The translations under genes and the position numbers were made by a program. The notes beneath the pieces are model-generated. The model saw only the letters and a list, made by a program, of their open reading frames with translations. It did not search any database and was not told where the DNA came from. This document shows, one piece after another, positions 1 through 8,900 of a stretch of 39,177 nucleotides of DNA. The stretch covers positions 1 to 39,177 of the forward strand of contig JAQXEE010000047.1 of the NCBI GenBank assembly GCA_029251005.1. The letters are read 5' to 3'. This DNA is from Flavobacteriales bacterium. GTDB lineage: Bacteria > Bacteroidota > Bacteroidia > Flavobacteriales_C > GCA-002722245. Within the stretch, counting starts at the first letter, position 1. Every line of letters starts with the position of its first letter.

Positions 1-72
1 AAAAGAAGGCATACAGAAATAGGAAAAGTCCCGCCAAATGAAATATTTTATCAAAAGGCAATTGCATGCTAA
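1..72 (+). CDS. C-terminal end of an unidentified protein (partial)
   Basis: Frame 1 is open from the first base to a TAA at 70-72 and encodes 23 residues ending in PPNEIFYQKAIAC. The start lies outside the window. I do not recognise the family from so short a piece. It is in the same direction as uvrC, 198 bp upstream of it, so it may be the previous gene on that strand. It could also be a chance open frame, although a stop-free stretch reaching the edge next to a GC-richer intergenic segment favours a real gene end. Confidence 0.4.
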   Translation, partial: KRRHTEIGKVPPNEIFYQKAIAC

Positions 73-92
73 ATAATTAAAAGTAACTTAAA

Positions 93-149
93 CCTGTCCT
101 ATGGATGGGGAGTACCATAGTGTTTCCCAATTGTGCTTGAGAGGAAAGG
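93..149 (+). ncRNA. Possible structured RNA or leader element upstream of uvrC
   Basis: This stretch is visibly richer in G and C than the flanking AT-rich DNA. CTATGG (99-104) pairs with CCATAG (115-120). The GGGA in its loop (108-111) can pair with TCCC (125-128), which would make an H-type pseudoknot. CCTGTCCT (93-100) can close the whole with AGGAAAGG (142-149), leaving a 2x2 internal loop; this competes with S1 for bases 99-100. It matches no riboswitch class I know. It could be the 3' UTR of the upstream gene, a uvrC leader or a small RNA. The strand is assumed from the neighbouring genes. Confidence 0.25.
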
Positions 150-270
150 CTAAAAATTAAACTTACTATTAATAATCGTAATTATTAAATAATTCATTTG
201 GTGTTAGTTTGGGTTTATAAGTAACAATTTACTTATTATTGTTGTTATTTGAAAATGGTTTTATTGCCTT

Positions 271-2067
271 ATGCGTAAAAAAGTTTCTGAACATATTCAA
301 AGAATTCTTAACACTTTACCTAAAAATCCTGGTGTTTATCGGTATTATAACGACGAAGGCAAAATTTTATACGTTGGAAAAGCAAAAAATTTAAAAAACC
401 GTGTAAAAAGCTATTTTACGGGTAAAGTATTTGGTAAAACTAAAGTACTGGTAAATAAAATAGCTGATATAAAATTAATTATTGTCCCTACTGAGCAAGA
501 TGCGTTACTTCTTGAAAATAATTTAATTAAAAAATATCGTCCTCCTTATAATATTCTTTTAAAGGATGATAAAACATACCCTTGGATTTGTATAAAAAAA
601 GAAGCCTTTCCGCGCGTGTTTATCACACGTAAAGTAATAAAAGATGGTTCAGTATACTTTGGACCTTATACATCTGTTAAAATGGTTTATACCCTATTGA
701 AACTAATTAACGGTTTATTTAAATTAAGAACTTGTAATTATCTTTTAGATGAGAATAATATAAAAAAAGAAAAATTTAAAGTCTGTCTTGAATTTCATAT
801 TGGAAATTGTCTTGGAGGTTGTGAAGGTCACGAACTAAGAGAAGATTATGATAAGAAAATAAATCAAATAAAAAACATTTTAAAGGGAAATATTAAGCAG
901 GTAAAAGATTTTCTTATAGAACAAATGAATAATTTTTCAGATAAATTAGAATTTGAAGATGCTCAATTAATGAAAGAATCTTTATTGCAAATTGAAGATT
1001 ATCAGAATAAATCAACTGTTGTCTCTAACACAATTAATAATGTTGATGTCTTTGGATTATATTCTGATGATGAGCGTTATTTTGTTAACTTTTTTAAAGT
1101 TATTGATGGAGCCATTATACAAAGTCATACTGCGGAGGTAAAAGCAAAATTGGATGAGTCTAAAAGTGATATATTAATTTACTACATACTTAGTTTAAGA
1201 GAAGAATTTAATTCCAATAGTAAAGATGTTATTATTCCTTTTGAATTAGATGTTCAACTAGATGGTATTAAATTTCTAGTTCCTAAAGTTGGGGATAAGA
1301 AGAAATTAATAGACTTATCTGTAAGAAATGCCAAATTTTATGGTTTAGAAAAAAAGAAGTCTGATATTACTCCACAAATTCCGAACGAGCGAATTTTAAG
1401 CGATTTAAAAAAGAAGCTCCATTTACAAAATTTACCTAGGCATATAGAATGTTTTGATAATAGTAATATTCAAGGTTCTTATCCTGTTAGTGCTTGCGTT
1501 GTTTTTAAAGACGGAAAACCTTCTAAAAAAGATTATCGTCATTTTAATATTAAGACAGTAGAAGGTCCAGATGACTTTGCCAGTATGGAAGAAGTTATTG
1601 AAAGAAGATATACAAGGATGTTACAAGAAGGATTGGATTTACCAAACTTAATTATTATTGATGGTGGTAAAGGTCAGCTAAGTTCATCTGTTAAGTCTTT
1701 GGAAAAATTGGGTCTTTCAGGCAAAATACCTATTGTCGGTATTGCTAAACGTCTAGAGGAAATTTTTTTTCCAGGGGATCAGTTTCCTATTTATATAGAT
1801 AAGAGAAGTGAATCTTTAAAATTAATACAATTTCTTAGAAATGAAGCACATCGTTTTGGTATTACGCACCATAGAAATAGGCGAAGTAAGGCAATGATTA
1901 TTTCCGAATTAGATAGTATTGTTGGTATTGGAGTTAAAACAAGAACAGATCTTCTTTCTATTTATAAGAGTGTTGATAATATTAAAAAAGCAGGTATTAA
2001 TGAAGTAACAGAATTAGTTGGTCATAGTAAAGCAAAAAAAATCTTTGATTTCTTTAACTCTAAATAA
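271..2067 (+). CDS. uvrC: UvrABC system protein C (excinuclease subunit)
   Basis: UvrC makes the dual incisions 5' and 3' of a lesion in nucleotide excision repair, after UvrA and UvrB have loaded. At 598 residues the protein is full length. The N-terminal GIY-YIG nuclease shows GVY (21-23), YVG (34-36), R44 and E82. Four cysteines (155, 172, 180, 184) match the conserved iron-sulfur cluster region of the family. A UVR motif that contacts UvrB lies near 200-245. The RNase H-like second nuclease has D396 (in ECFDNSN), D464 (in IIIDGGKGQ) and H527. Helix-hairpin-helix DNA-binding motifs finish the protein (about 550-595). The ATG at 271 is the first in frame, at the usual distance from the GIY domain. 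It has no clear Shine-Dalgarno, as is usual in Bacteroidota. Its 3' end overlaps the convergent HTH gene by 8 bp. Confidence 0.97.
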   Translation: MRKKVSEHIQRILNTLPKNPGVYRYYNDEGKILYVGKAKNLKNRVKSYFTGKVFGKTKVLVNKIADIKLIIVPTEQDALLLENNLIKKYRPPYNILLKDDKTYPWICIKKEAFPRVFITRKVIKDGSVYFGPYTSVKMVYTLLKLINGLFKLRTCNYLLDENNIKKEKFKVCLEFHIGNCLGGCEGHELREDYDKKINQIKNILKGNIKQVKDFLIEQMNNFSDKLEFEDAQLMKESLLQIEDYQNKSTVVSNTINNVDVFGLYSDDERYFVNFFKVIDGAIIQSHTAEVKAKLDESKSDILIYYILSLREEFNSNSKDVIIPFELDVQLDGIKFLVPKVGDKKKLIDLSVRNAKFYGLEKKKSDITPQIPNERILSDLKKKLHLQNLPRHIECFDNSNIQGSYPVSACVVFKDGKPSKKDYRHFNIKTVEGPDDFASMEEVIERRYTRMLQEGLDLPNLIIIDGGKGQLSSSVKSLEKLGLSGKIPIVGIAKRLEEIFFPGDQFPIYIDKRSESLKLIQFLRNEAHRFGITHHRNRRSKAMIISELDSIVGIGVKTRTDLLSIYKSVDNIKKAGINEVTELVGHSKAKKIFDFFNSK

Positions 2068-2085
2068 CCTTTATTTTTAAGAGTT
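2056..2085. terminator. AU-rich hairpin spanning both convergent stop codons
   Basis: AACTCT (2056-2061) plus AAATAA (2062-2067) pairs with TTATTT (2071-2076) and AGAGTT (2080-2085). The loop is CCT and there is a 3-nt bulge at 2077-2079. The hairpin covers the stop codons of uvrC (+) and of the HTH gene (-), so it may end both transcripts. No strong T-tract follows on either strand, so it may act by pairing or Rho-independent pausing only weakly. Confidence 0.35.
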
Positions 2086-3061
2086 GTTTATCAATAAATT
2101 TACGATTATAGGAAAAGAATTTAGTCCTATCCTTTTCATTTACACTACTTATTAATGTTGATTTTTGAATAACGTTGGTAAATATTGATTTGTTGAATTC
2201 TGAGTATTGCTCATTATCTGTAGTCATGTAATTTAGCACAATGTGCGGAAGGAAAGATTCTTTAATATCAGCATATTCTGCATAAATTGAATTGTCTGTT
2301 GCTATTATATCATTGGTATAAAAATGATAATTTTCTTCAGTATTAAATGGCGCCTCATTCATAAAGAACTTATTTGATTTTTCACATTGTTTTTCAAAGT
2401 GTAGTGAAAAATCTTTTAATGTGTTTTGAAGTTCGATTGCTTGACTCTCATCAATTAAACCTAATTCGTAATAGTATGTAATTTGGTTAGAAGTTCTTGT
2501 AAGCGTTTCTAAATTCCATATCTCATGTGTTTGAATTTGAGCGTATATAGTGTAAATCTGTTTTGTCAATTCAGCTAATTTTGCTGGTATGAAATCGTAA
2601 TTAAATTTTTGTGATATTAATTCACTATCATTATTCATAACATTTAACCAATAGTGAAATTTAAAGGCTAAAAGTTTTTTATTTTGAAAAAAATGGAAAA
2701 TCGGAATATCTTTAGCTGAATAATACATCGTACCTTTATTATCTTTAATTTTTCTAAGGTGATTAAGTATTTTCAGGAAGTATTCTTCTAAATTAAATGA
2801 ATTCGTTTTAAATGGAAATGAGAACAGTACTGACTCAGATGAATTACTTGTAATTAATTGATCCAATGAAATATTATAATTGTTGGATATTTTAATGAGT
2901 TCGTCAAGCGTAAATGTTTTTTCTAATCTTATTCTTCGGTACGCACTATCAGAGCTTATTGATAAAGTATCCATTAATTCATCAACTAATTTATTTTTAG
3001 AATTTTTATCAATTTGATTCAATATATCTTGCTGAATATCTAGATAGTTTCTTTTTGCCAT
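2060..3061 (-). CDS. Helix-turn-helix domain protein, probable transcriptional regulator
   Basis: I place the start at the ATG at 3061 (MAKRNYLDIQ), giving 333 residues. The open frame continues 19 codons upstream to an ATG at 3118, but that extension merely translates the two parS-like sites (MFHVEQ, VPRGT) and is unlikely to be protein. The N-terminal 70 residues look like a short HTH: LVDELMDTLSISSDSAYRRI, then FTLDELIKISNNYNISLDQLI. The sensor-sized C-terminal part (about 260 residues) is predicted helical and resembles no enzyme I know. No ligand can be named. The gene is downstream of mnmG on the same strand, with a 61-bp gap holding both ParB sites, so ParB binding could affect its expression. 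That it is a DNA-binding regulator is moderately supported. Its target is unknown. Confidence 0.7.
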   Translation of the reverse strand: MAKRNYLDIQQDILNQIDKNSKNKLVDELMDTLSISSDSAYRRIRLEKTFTLDELIKISNNYNISLDQLITSNSSESVLFSFPFKTNSFNLEEYFLKILNHLRKIKDNKGTMYYSAKDIPIFHFFQNKKLLAFKFHYWLNVMNNDSELISQKFNYDFIPAKLAELTKQIYTIYAQIQTHEIWNLETLTRTSNQITYYYELGLIDESQAIELQNTLKDFSLHFEKQCEKSNKFFMNEAPFNTEENYHFYTNDIIATDNSIYAEYADIKESFLPHIVLNYMTTDNEQYSEFNKSIFTNVIQKSTLISSVNEKDRTKFFSYNRKFIDKQLLKIKVI

Positions 3062-3067
3062 AAAATA

Positions 3068-3083
3068 TGTTCCACGTGGAACT
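3068..3083. other. parS-like ParB binding site 1
   Basis: TGTTCCACGTGGAACT contains a perfect 14-bp palindrome (3069-3082). It matches the chromosomal parS consensus known from Pseudomonas (tGTTCCACGTGGAACc) at every core position, and B. subtilis parS closely. It lies 6 bp upstream of the chosen HTH start codon. ParB bound here would nucleate the partition complex used for origin segregation. Confidence 0.75.
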
Positions 3084-3101
3084 TTAAAGTTTATATTTTT
3101 T

Positions 3102-3117
3102 TGTTCCACATGGAACA
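3102..3117. other. parS-like ParB binding site 2
   Basis: TGTTCCACATGGAACA has both half-sites intact and one central change (CA for CG), so it is a near-perfect second parS. Its centre is 34 bp from that of site 1. It lies 5 bp beyond the mnmG stop codon. Paired parS sites near mnmG (gidA) are expected close to the replication origin in many bacteria. Confidence 0.7.
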
Positions 3118-3122
3118 TATAT

Positions 3123-4994
3123 TTAATTTTTTTCTAAATAAATCAATAAATTCGAAATATCTGAAGGACTAACACCAGAAACCCTACTTGCTTGACCAAG
3201 ATTTAATGGTCTAATTTTTGTTAGTTTTTGAATTGATTCGGCAGATAAAGTTTTGATAGAGTTGTAATTAAAATTTGGATCAATTTTTATTGTATCTATT
3301 TTTTTAAGTTTATTAGCCATTTCTTGCTCCTTAAAAATATAACCTTCATATTTCATTAAAATCTCGGCTTGCTCTATTTCTTCTTGTGTTTTATTTGTCA
3401 ATAATATTTCTACATTAGGATCAGCCTTTAAATCATAAATAGATAGCTGCGGACGAAGAACCAGATTGTAAGCTTTCATTTTCTGCTTAATTTCGCTACT
3501 TGTTTTTTCTTGTAAAATTGGGTTAAGAAACTTAGGTTCAATACTTGTTTCTTTAAATTTATCAATAATTGTATTTACGTTTTTTTGTTTGATTTTAACT
3601 TTATCTAAGCGGCTTTTATCTGCTAAGCCTATATTGTATCCAATTTCAGTTAAACGATCATCAGCATTATCCTGTCTAAGTAAAATTCTATATTCTGCTC
3701 TTGAAGTAAACATTCTATAGGGCTCGTCAGTTCCTTTAGTTATTAAATCGTCTATTAATACTCCGATATAAGCTTGATCTCTTCCTAATATAAAATCATT
3801 ATTGGGATTATGAATACGCTTATGGGCATTTATACCTGCCATAATTCCCTGACCACTTGCTTCTTCATAACCAGTTGTACCATTTATTTGTCCAGCAAAG
3901 TATAAACCTTCAACCTGTTTTGTTTCAAGAGTATGTTTAAGTTGGGTTGGAGGGAAATAATCATATTCAATTGCATAACCAGGTCTGAACATTTTTGCAT
4001 TTTCAAAACCTATGATTTTTTGCATTGCTTTTTGTTGAACATCTTCCGGCAAAGAAGTAGAAAATCCATTTACATAAACTTCAACAGTATTCCAGCCTTC
4101 TGGTTCAACAAATATTTGATGCCTATCTCTTTGAGAGAAACGTTCTATTTTGTCTTCAATTGATGGGCAATATCTTGGTCCAATACCTTCAATTCGACCA
4201 GTAAACATTGGAGATTTATCAAAGCCAGTTTTTAAAATATCGTGAACTTCTTGATTGGTGTAAGTTAACCAACAACTTCTTTGTGAAGTTAAAGCTTTAG
4301 TATCGGTGTATGAAAAACGCGGTGGATTTGAATCTCCAGGTTGTTCTTCCATTTTAGAAAAATCTAAGGATCTTGCATCAACTCTTGGAGGAGTACCGGT
4401 TTTCATTCTTCCACTTTCAAAACCCAAGGTTTCTAAGGAAGCTGTTATACCAGTTGATGCTCGTTCTGCAGCTCTTCCACCACCAAAATTTTTGTTTCCT
4501 ATATGTATTTTTCCATTCAAAAATGTACCATTTGTTAGAATTACGGATTTAGCTCCAAATTCAATCCCTAACTGCGTCTTAATACCTATTATTTTATCAT
4601 TTTTAACCAAAACATCTGTTACCATATCCTGCCAAAAATCTACATTTAAGTTTTGTTCTAATTTCATTCGCCAAGATTCGGCAAACATCATTCGATCAGA
4701 TTGTGCTCTTGGACTCCACATTGCAGGTCCCTTACTTCTATTTAGCATTTTGGTTTGAATGGCTGTTTCATCTGTAACAATACCCATCATTCCTCCTAAT
4801 GCATCTATCTCTCTAACAATTTGACCTTTAGCAATACCTCCAACAGCAGGATTACAACTCATTTGGGCTATATTGTTCATATTTAAAGTAACCAAAAGAA
4901 CTTTACTTCCCAACTTTGCAGCTGCATGCGCTGCTTCACAACCAGCATGGCCTGCACCAACAACTATTACTTCGTATTCTTTGAAAAAACTCAT
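3123..4994 (-). CDS. mnmG: tRNA uridine-5-carboxymethylaminomethyl synthesis enzyme MnmG
   Basis: MnmG (GidA) works with the GTPase MnmE to install the carboxymethylaminomethyl group on wobble uridine 34 of several tRNAs, using FAD, NADH and methylene-tetrahydrofolate. The 623 residues are the normal length. The N-terminal Rossmann FAD site is GAGHAG (13-18). Family blocks NPAVGGIAKG, MLNRSKGPAMWSPRAQ and QINGTTGYEEASGQG are all present. The C-terminal helical domain ends with NLGQASRVSGVSPSDISNLL, the part that contacts MnmE and tRNA. It follows ybeY by 18 bp and is probably cotranscribed with it. Two parS-like sites lie directly after its stop. mnmG is origin-linked in many genomes. Confidence 0.97.
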   Translation of the reverse strand: MSFFKEYEVIVVGAGHAGCEAAHAAAKLGSKVLLVTLNMNNIAQMSCNPAVGGIAKGQIVREIDALGGMMGIVTDETAIQTKMLNRSKGPAMWSPRAQSDRMMFAESWRMKLEQNLNVDFWQDMVTDVLVKNDKIIGIKTQLGIEFGAKSVILTNGTFLNGKIHIGNKNFGGGRAAERASTGITASLETLGFESGRMKTGTPPRVDARSLDFSKMEEQPGDSNPPRFSYTDTKALTSQRSCWLTYTNQEVHDILKTGFDKSPMFTGRIEGIGPRYCPSIEDKIERFSQRDRHQIFVEPEGWNTVEVYVNGFSTSLPEDVQQKAMQKIIGFENAKMFRPGYAIEYDYFPPTQLKHTLETKQVEGLYFAGQINGTTGYEEASGQGIMAGINAHKRIHNPNNDFILGRDQAYIGVLIDDLITKGTDEPYRMFTSRAEYRILLRQDNADDRLTEIGYNIGLADKSRLDKVKIKQKNVNTIIDKFKETSIEPKFLNPILQEKTSSEIKQKMKAYNLVLRPQLSIYDLKADPNVEILLTNKTQEEIEQAEILMKYEGYIFKEQEMANKLKKIDTIKIDPNFNYNSIKTLSAESIQKLTKIRPLNLGQASRVSGVSPSDISNLLIYLEKN

Positions 4995-5012
4995 TATATA
5001 TTATATGAAATT

Positions 5013-5444
5013 TTAAAACTCACGCAAATTTAAATAAAAATCTTCTTTGGAGCTCATAACATTTTGGTCTTCAACGGTTTTGTCTTTATAACCGCAAAGA
5101 TGCATAATGCCATGAATCATAACACGGTGTAACTCTTTATCTAAAGAAACACTAAAGTCCTTAGCATTGTCTTTAATTCTATCAATACTGATGAACATTT
5201 CGCCATTTATTAAATTACCATGGCAATAATCAAATGTAATTATGTCTGTTAAGGTATTATGGTTTAAATACTTAACGTTCATTTTGTGTAAAAAATCATC
5301 TGAACAGAAAACGTAGGATATATCACCAGGAATTTTGTTTTCAGCTGTTATAGAATAAGAAAGCCAGCTAATAATAGCCGGCTTTTCATTTAATTGAAAT
5401 AAAATGTCTTCACTGCGAAAATCAAATTCACTTTGTATATCCAT
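5013..5444 (-). CDS. ybeY: Endoribonuclease YbeY (rRNA maturation and quality control)
   Basis: YbeY is a zinc-dependent endoribonuclease involved in 16S rRNA 3'-end maturation and ribosome quality control. The 143 residues match the short Bacteroidota form. The metal motif is HGIMHLCGYKD: H111 and H115 are kept, but the third ligand, normally His in HGxxHLxGYDH, is D121. I believe this D is usual in this phylum, so it is probably not inactivating. The family block NVKYLNHNTLTDIITF is also present. Its ATG abuts the stop codon of the upstream ATPase gene (TAGATG), so translation is likely coupled. mnmG follows 18 bp later. Confidence 0.92.
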   Translation of the reverse strand: MDIQSEFDFRSEDILFQLNEKPAIISWLSYSITAENKIPGDISYVFCSDDFLHKMNVKYLNHNTLTDIITFDYCHGNLINGEMFISIDRIKDNAKDFSVSLDKELHRVMIHGIMHLCGYKDKTVEDQNVMSSKEDFYLNLREF

Positions 5445-5894
5445 CTATGCTTTTTTTTCTTCTTCTTTTTCTTTTTGAACTTCTTGAAGTAGTTTATCTT
5501 CAAGGTTAAAGCTCATTGTTACTATAGCTCCTTCGTTGGCAAAATCAATGTTGTCTGCCAATTTTGTCATTAAAAAAACACCTCTACCGTGCGGTTTTTC
5601 TATGTTTTTCGGGTCAGTTGGGTCAGGTAAGTTTTGATAATCAAACCCAGGTCCTTCATCCTCAACAGTAAATTTTAAAATTGAGTCTTCAGCATAAAAT
5701 CCTAAAGTAACATTTTTGTTAGGATTCGATTTGTTCCCATGGTGTATGGCATTATTAACTGCTTCAGTTAGTGCAATTAATATGTTACCGTAGTAATCCT
5801 CATTAACTTCATAGTTTTTACATACAGTATTTATTAAAACTTCAACTTGGTTTAGATTTTCTGCCTTTGAAGTAAAAGATATTTGCTGTCCCAT
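5445..5894 (-). CDS. RsbW/SpoIIAB-like ATP-binding protein (anti-sigma-factor-type GHKL kinase)
   Basis: This 149-residue protein consists of one HATPase domain of the anti-sigma kinase type. The N box is EAVNNAIHHGN (E44, N48, H51, H52), G1 is DEGPGFD (79-85) and G2 is GRGVFLM (103-109). There is no sensor or receiver domain. Family members phosphorylate an anti-sigma antagonist and hold a sigma factor. No antagonist (STAS) or sigma gene is next to it here, so its partner is unknown. A role in the envelope or in growth control is inference from the neighbours. It starts 9 bp after the DUF4175 gene and abuts ybeY, so it belongs to one operon. The C-terminus is a charged tail (KEKEEEKKA). Confidence 0.88.
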   Translation of the reverse strand: MGQQISFTSKAENLNQVEVLINTVCKNYEVNEDYYGNILIALTEAVNNAIHHGNKSNPNKNVTLGFYAEDSILKFTVEDEGPGFDYQNLPDPTDPKNIEKPHGRGVFLMTKLADNIDFANEGAIVTMSFNLEDKLLQEVQKEKEEEKKA

Positions 5895-5903
5895 GGATAA
5901 AAA

Positions 5904-8900
5904 TTATTCTTCAAATGTATTAAAATATTCGCTTATTTTCCGCTTGTAATATAAATTAAAAGACGCTGGAATCGAACGAATTTCTTCTTTGTTATTTGAT
6001 TTGAAACTTTTGTACGGAATAAAATCAACAGGGTTACGATTAAATGTATTTTTAGCTTGGTTAGATTTTCGTTTATCATCCAACTCCCTTTCTCTTACAG
6101 AGTTTTCGGCTTTTAAAAGTTTAGTCATTATTTCTTCTTGTCGCATAATTGTTTCGCGGGTAATGTTTTTATTAAGAATATCCCTTTCGGTTTCTTCCAT
6201 TTTTTGTTTAAGATCTTCCATTTCACCCAAACCACTATTGCCTTGTTTTTTTTGTTTTTGGTCTAGTTGTTTAAGCTGCTCTTTTATTGCATTTTGTTGA
6301 GCAGACATTTGAACCAGTGACTTCGCTAAACCTATTTTACCTTTTTGTCCTTTTTTACCTGGTTTATTACCATTTTCAAGCTCTTTTTTCATTTGTTTAA
6401 GCTGTTCGGCTAGTTTTTGTTGCATTTTGTTTAAGCTTGGCATTGGTTTAGGGCTTCCTCCTCCTGGTTTGCTGCATGAGCCTGAACCTGGTTTTTTGCT
6501 TTTCATCATTTCTTTTTGCATTTGTTGCAAAGATTCATCGAGTATTAAGGCAAGATTATTTGCTGATGTCATTACATATTGTTGTTTTGCTGCAGCGTTG
6601 CGTGTTTTTCGCTCTCTTAAAAAGTCGATAGATTTATTCATATTGAATTTAATGTCCAAAATTTCCTTATTAATGAGTGACTCTAATGCTATTTGTCTTT
6701 TTGACAAGGATAGCAAGGAGTCTTCAATAATTTTGGCGCTCTCTTTTAAATCACCTTGTTTGGTTGCCAAAACTGGAAATTGAGGGTCAAATTTATTTGT
6801 CTGTTTTATTTTTTGCATTAAGTCTTCTTGTTCAAGAGAAAGGGAAATTAAATTTTCGAGTATTTGCCTTAGGCTATTGATGTCCTCTAACTGTTGTTCT
6901 TCAAGCATTTCTTCTTGCATACTTTCCAGTTTTTTTGCCAACTCTTGCATTTTTGTAGCAGCGCTTTTTTTACTCTTTGCGGATTTTTTGCGATTGTTTT
7001 TTTCTAATTCATCGCTACTTTTTTCTTGCTCTTTTTTAATTTCCTCTTGTTGCTCCTTTGTATCCTCTATTGATCGTTTATTTTCAAGCTCTTCATTTTT
7101 TTTGTTTAGCTCCTCTAGTTCTTTTTCTAATTTTTTGAATTCCTTGTTAATTTCTTCTTGTTTTTCACTTAATGTCTCTTTGGATAATTCATTAATATTT
7201 TTTGTTTTTTCAGCTAAGTCTTCTTGTTTTTCAGCAAGGTTTTCCAATTTTTTAATTGCTTCATCCAGCTTTTCGTCAAACTCTATTTGTTTAAAAAACT
7301 CAAGGGTTCGATCTAATTCTTTTTCTATTTCTTCATTACTTAAGTTTAGCTCTTCAAGCATTTCTTCAGTACTCTCTTGATTAAACTGATCCATTAACTT
7401 CTCTAGTTCCTCATATAGTTTTTTGGTTTCTTCATCTAATAACTCATCAAATAGTCTATTAATCATTTCTTGTTTTTGCGCAATTTTTTGTTCTTGAGGA
7501 CTTAGTTTATCTTTTTGAAAATTGTTTTTTTCATTTTCAAATTGCAACTTTTCTAATTGTTTTTCAAAGCTCTTTTGATTTTTTAAAAAGTCTTCAACTC
7601 TTGCTTTATCTTCCCAGCCCATTTGTTTTTTATCGAGCATCATTTTTTTAATCTCTCTGAATTCCTCCTGTAAATTTTGCGCTTTATTTAAGTTTTCATT
7701 AAGTTGATCTTTTATGGCTTCAGTGTTTTCAGTTAATAATTCATTTATTTCATCCTCAGTTGGTATTTTAAATACTTTTTGGAAGCTTTTAGAAGATTTC
7801 GGTCCGTTTATGCCATCATTATCAAAAATCTCGAAATAATAAGAAAACTCGTCTCCTTTTTTAAAGCCAAGTTCTTTAACATTAATACCATGATTAAATT
7901 TATGCTGGTAGGATTTGGTAGGTATTCCTATTTGAACATTCCCAGTAGTATCTTTATTTTCGAAATGAAATAGTAATTTATTAAAACCATAATCATCGGC
8001 TATAATTCCTGAATGGAAAAGCATTAACGGATTAATGGAATCATGAAATTGATGAACTTTAATTTTAGGGAGGGCATCTTTTAAAACATTTACATAATAG
8101 TTCAAAGGATCCCCTTTAATTGTTGACTGAAGATGTGCGTTAATTTGGTATTTAAACGACTTGGCTGCGAGAATGCGAAATAGGACATCTTTGTTTCCTA
8201 GCAATTGGTGTGCTGTATCGTTTACAATAAAAATTAAGTGGTCGGCGTGTTTACTGTTAATTTTCCAGGTAATATTAGTTCCTTCTGGAACTAATAAATC
8301 TCCACTTTTATCAATAGTTTCGTCTTTTTTCTCCGTGTATTTTGGGTAATCAAGATCAATTGAAAAATTAGAAATAACAGGTTTTTCTAAAAGAGATAGT
8401 TTATAGTTTTGACTAAAAAAATTTCCTGTTTTAATTTTGAAATTAATATCATTTTGTACATTTCTAAATTTATATTCGTACTCAGAAATAGAGATTTTGT
8501 TTAAACGATATAAAGCGTTATTTGATTGAATATAAATGTTGTTGGGTACGTTGTCTCCTGTAAATTCTATTTTCAGCGTGAAGTTTTGATTTCTTATTAC
8601 TGATAATTGGTCGTTTTGAAGTTTAAATTTAAAAGGGTTTTCGGGTTTAAACTCTTGGTTATATTGAATTATTCTTTTAGCGCTGTTTGTTAGAACTTCT
8701 GCGTTCCAACCTGAAAAAATAACAACAATTGATATTGGTAAAATTGTCCAACGAACAAATTTGAAAACATCATTGAATGAGACCGCGTCTTTAAACTCAA
8801 AAGGAGTTATTTTTTTTGATTTCTGAGCAATGCTAGCTATTACTAACTCGTTTTGGGTTTTTTTATTTTGAAGCTGAAGGAGGTTTAAAAGTTGATCTTG

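Noticed and set aside
4306-4758. 150-codon plus-strand frame within mnmG
   Set aside because: It lies wholly inside a highly conserved gene on the other strand and shows no family resemblance.
6877-7380. 167-codon Ser-rich plus-strand open frame
   Set aside because: It is the antisense shadow of the Glu/Lys coiled coil of the DUF4175 protein. The composition is a mirror of GAA/AAG codons and there is no start context.
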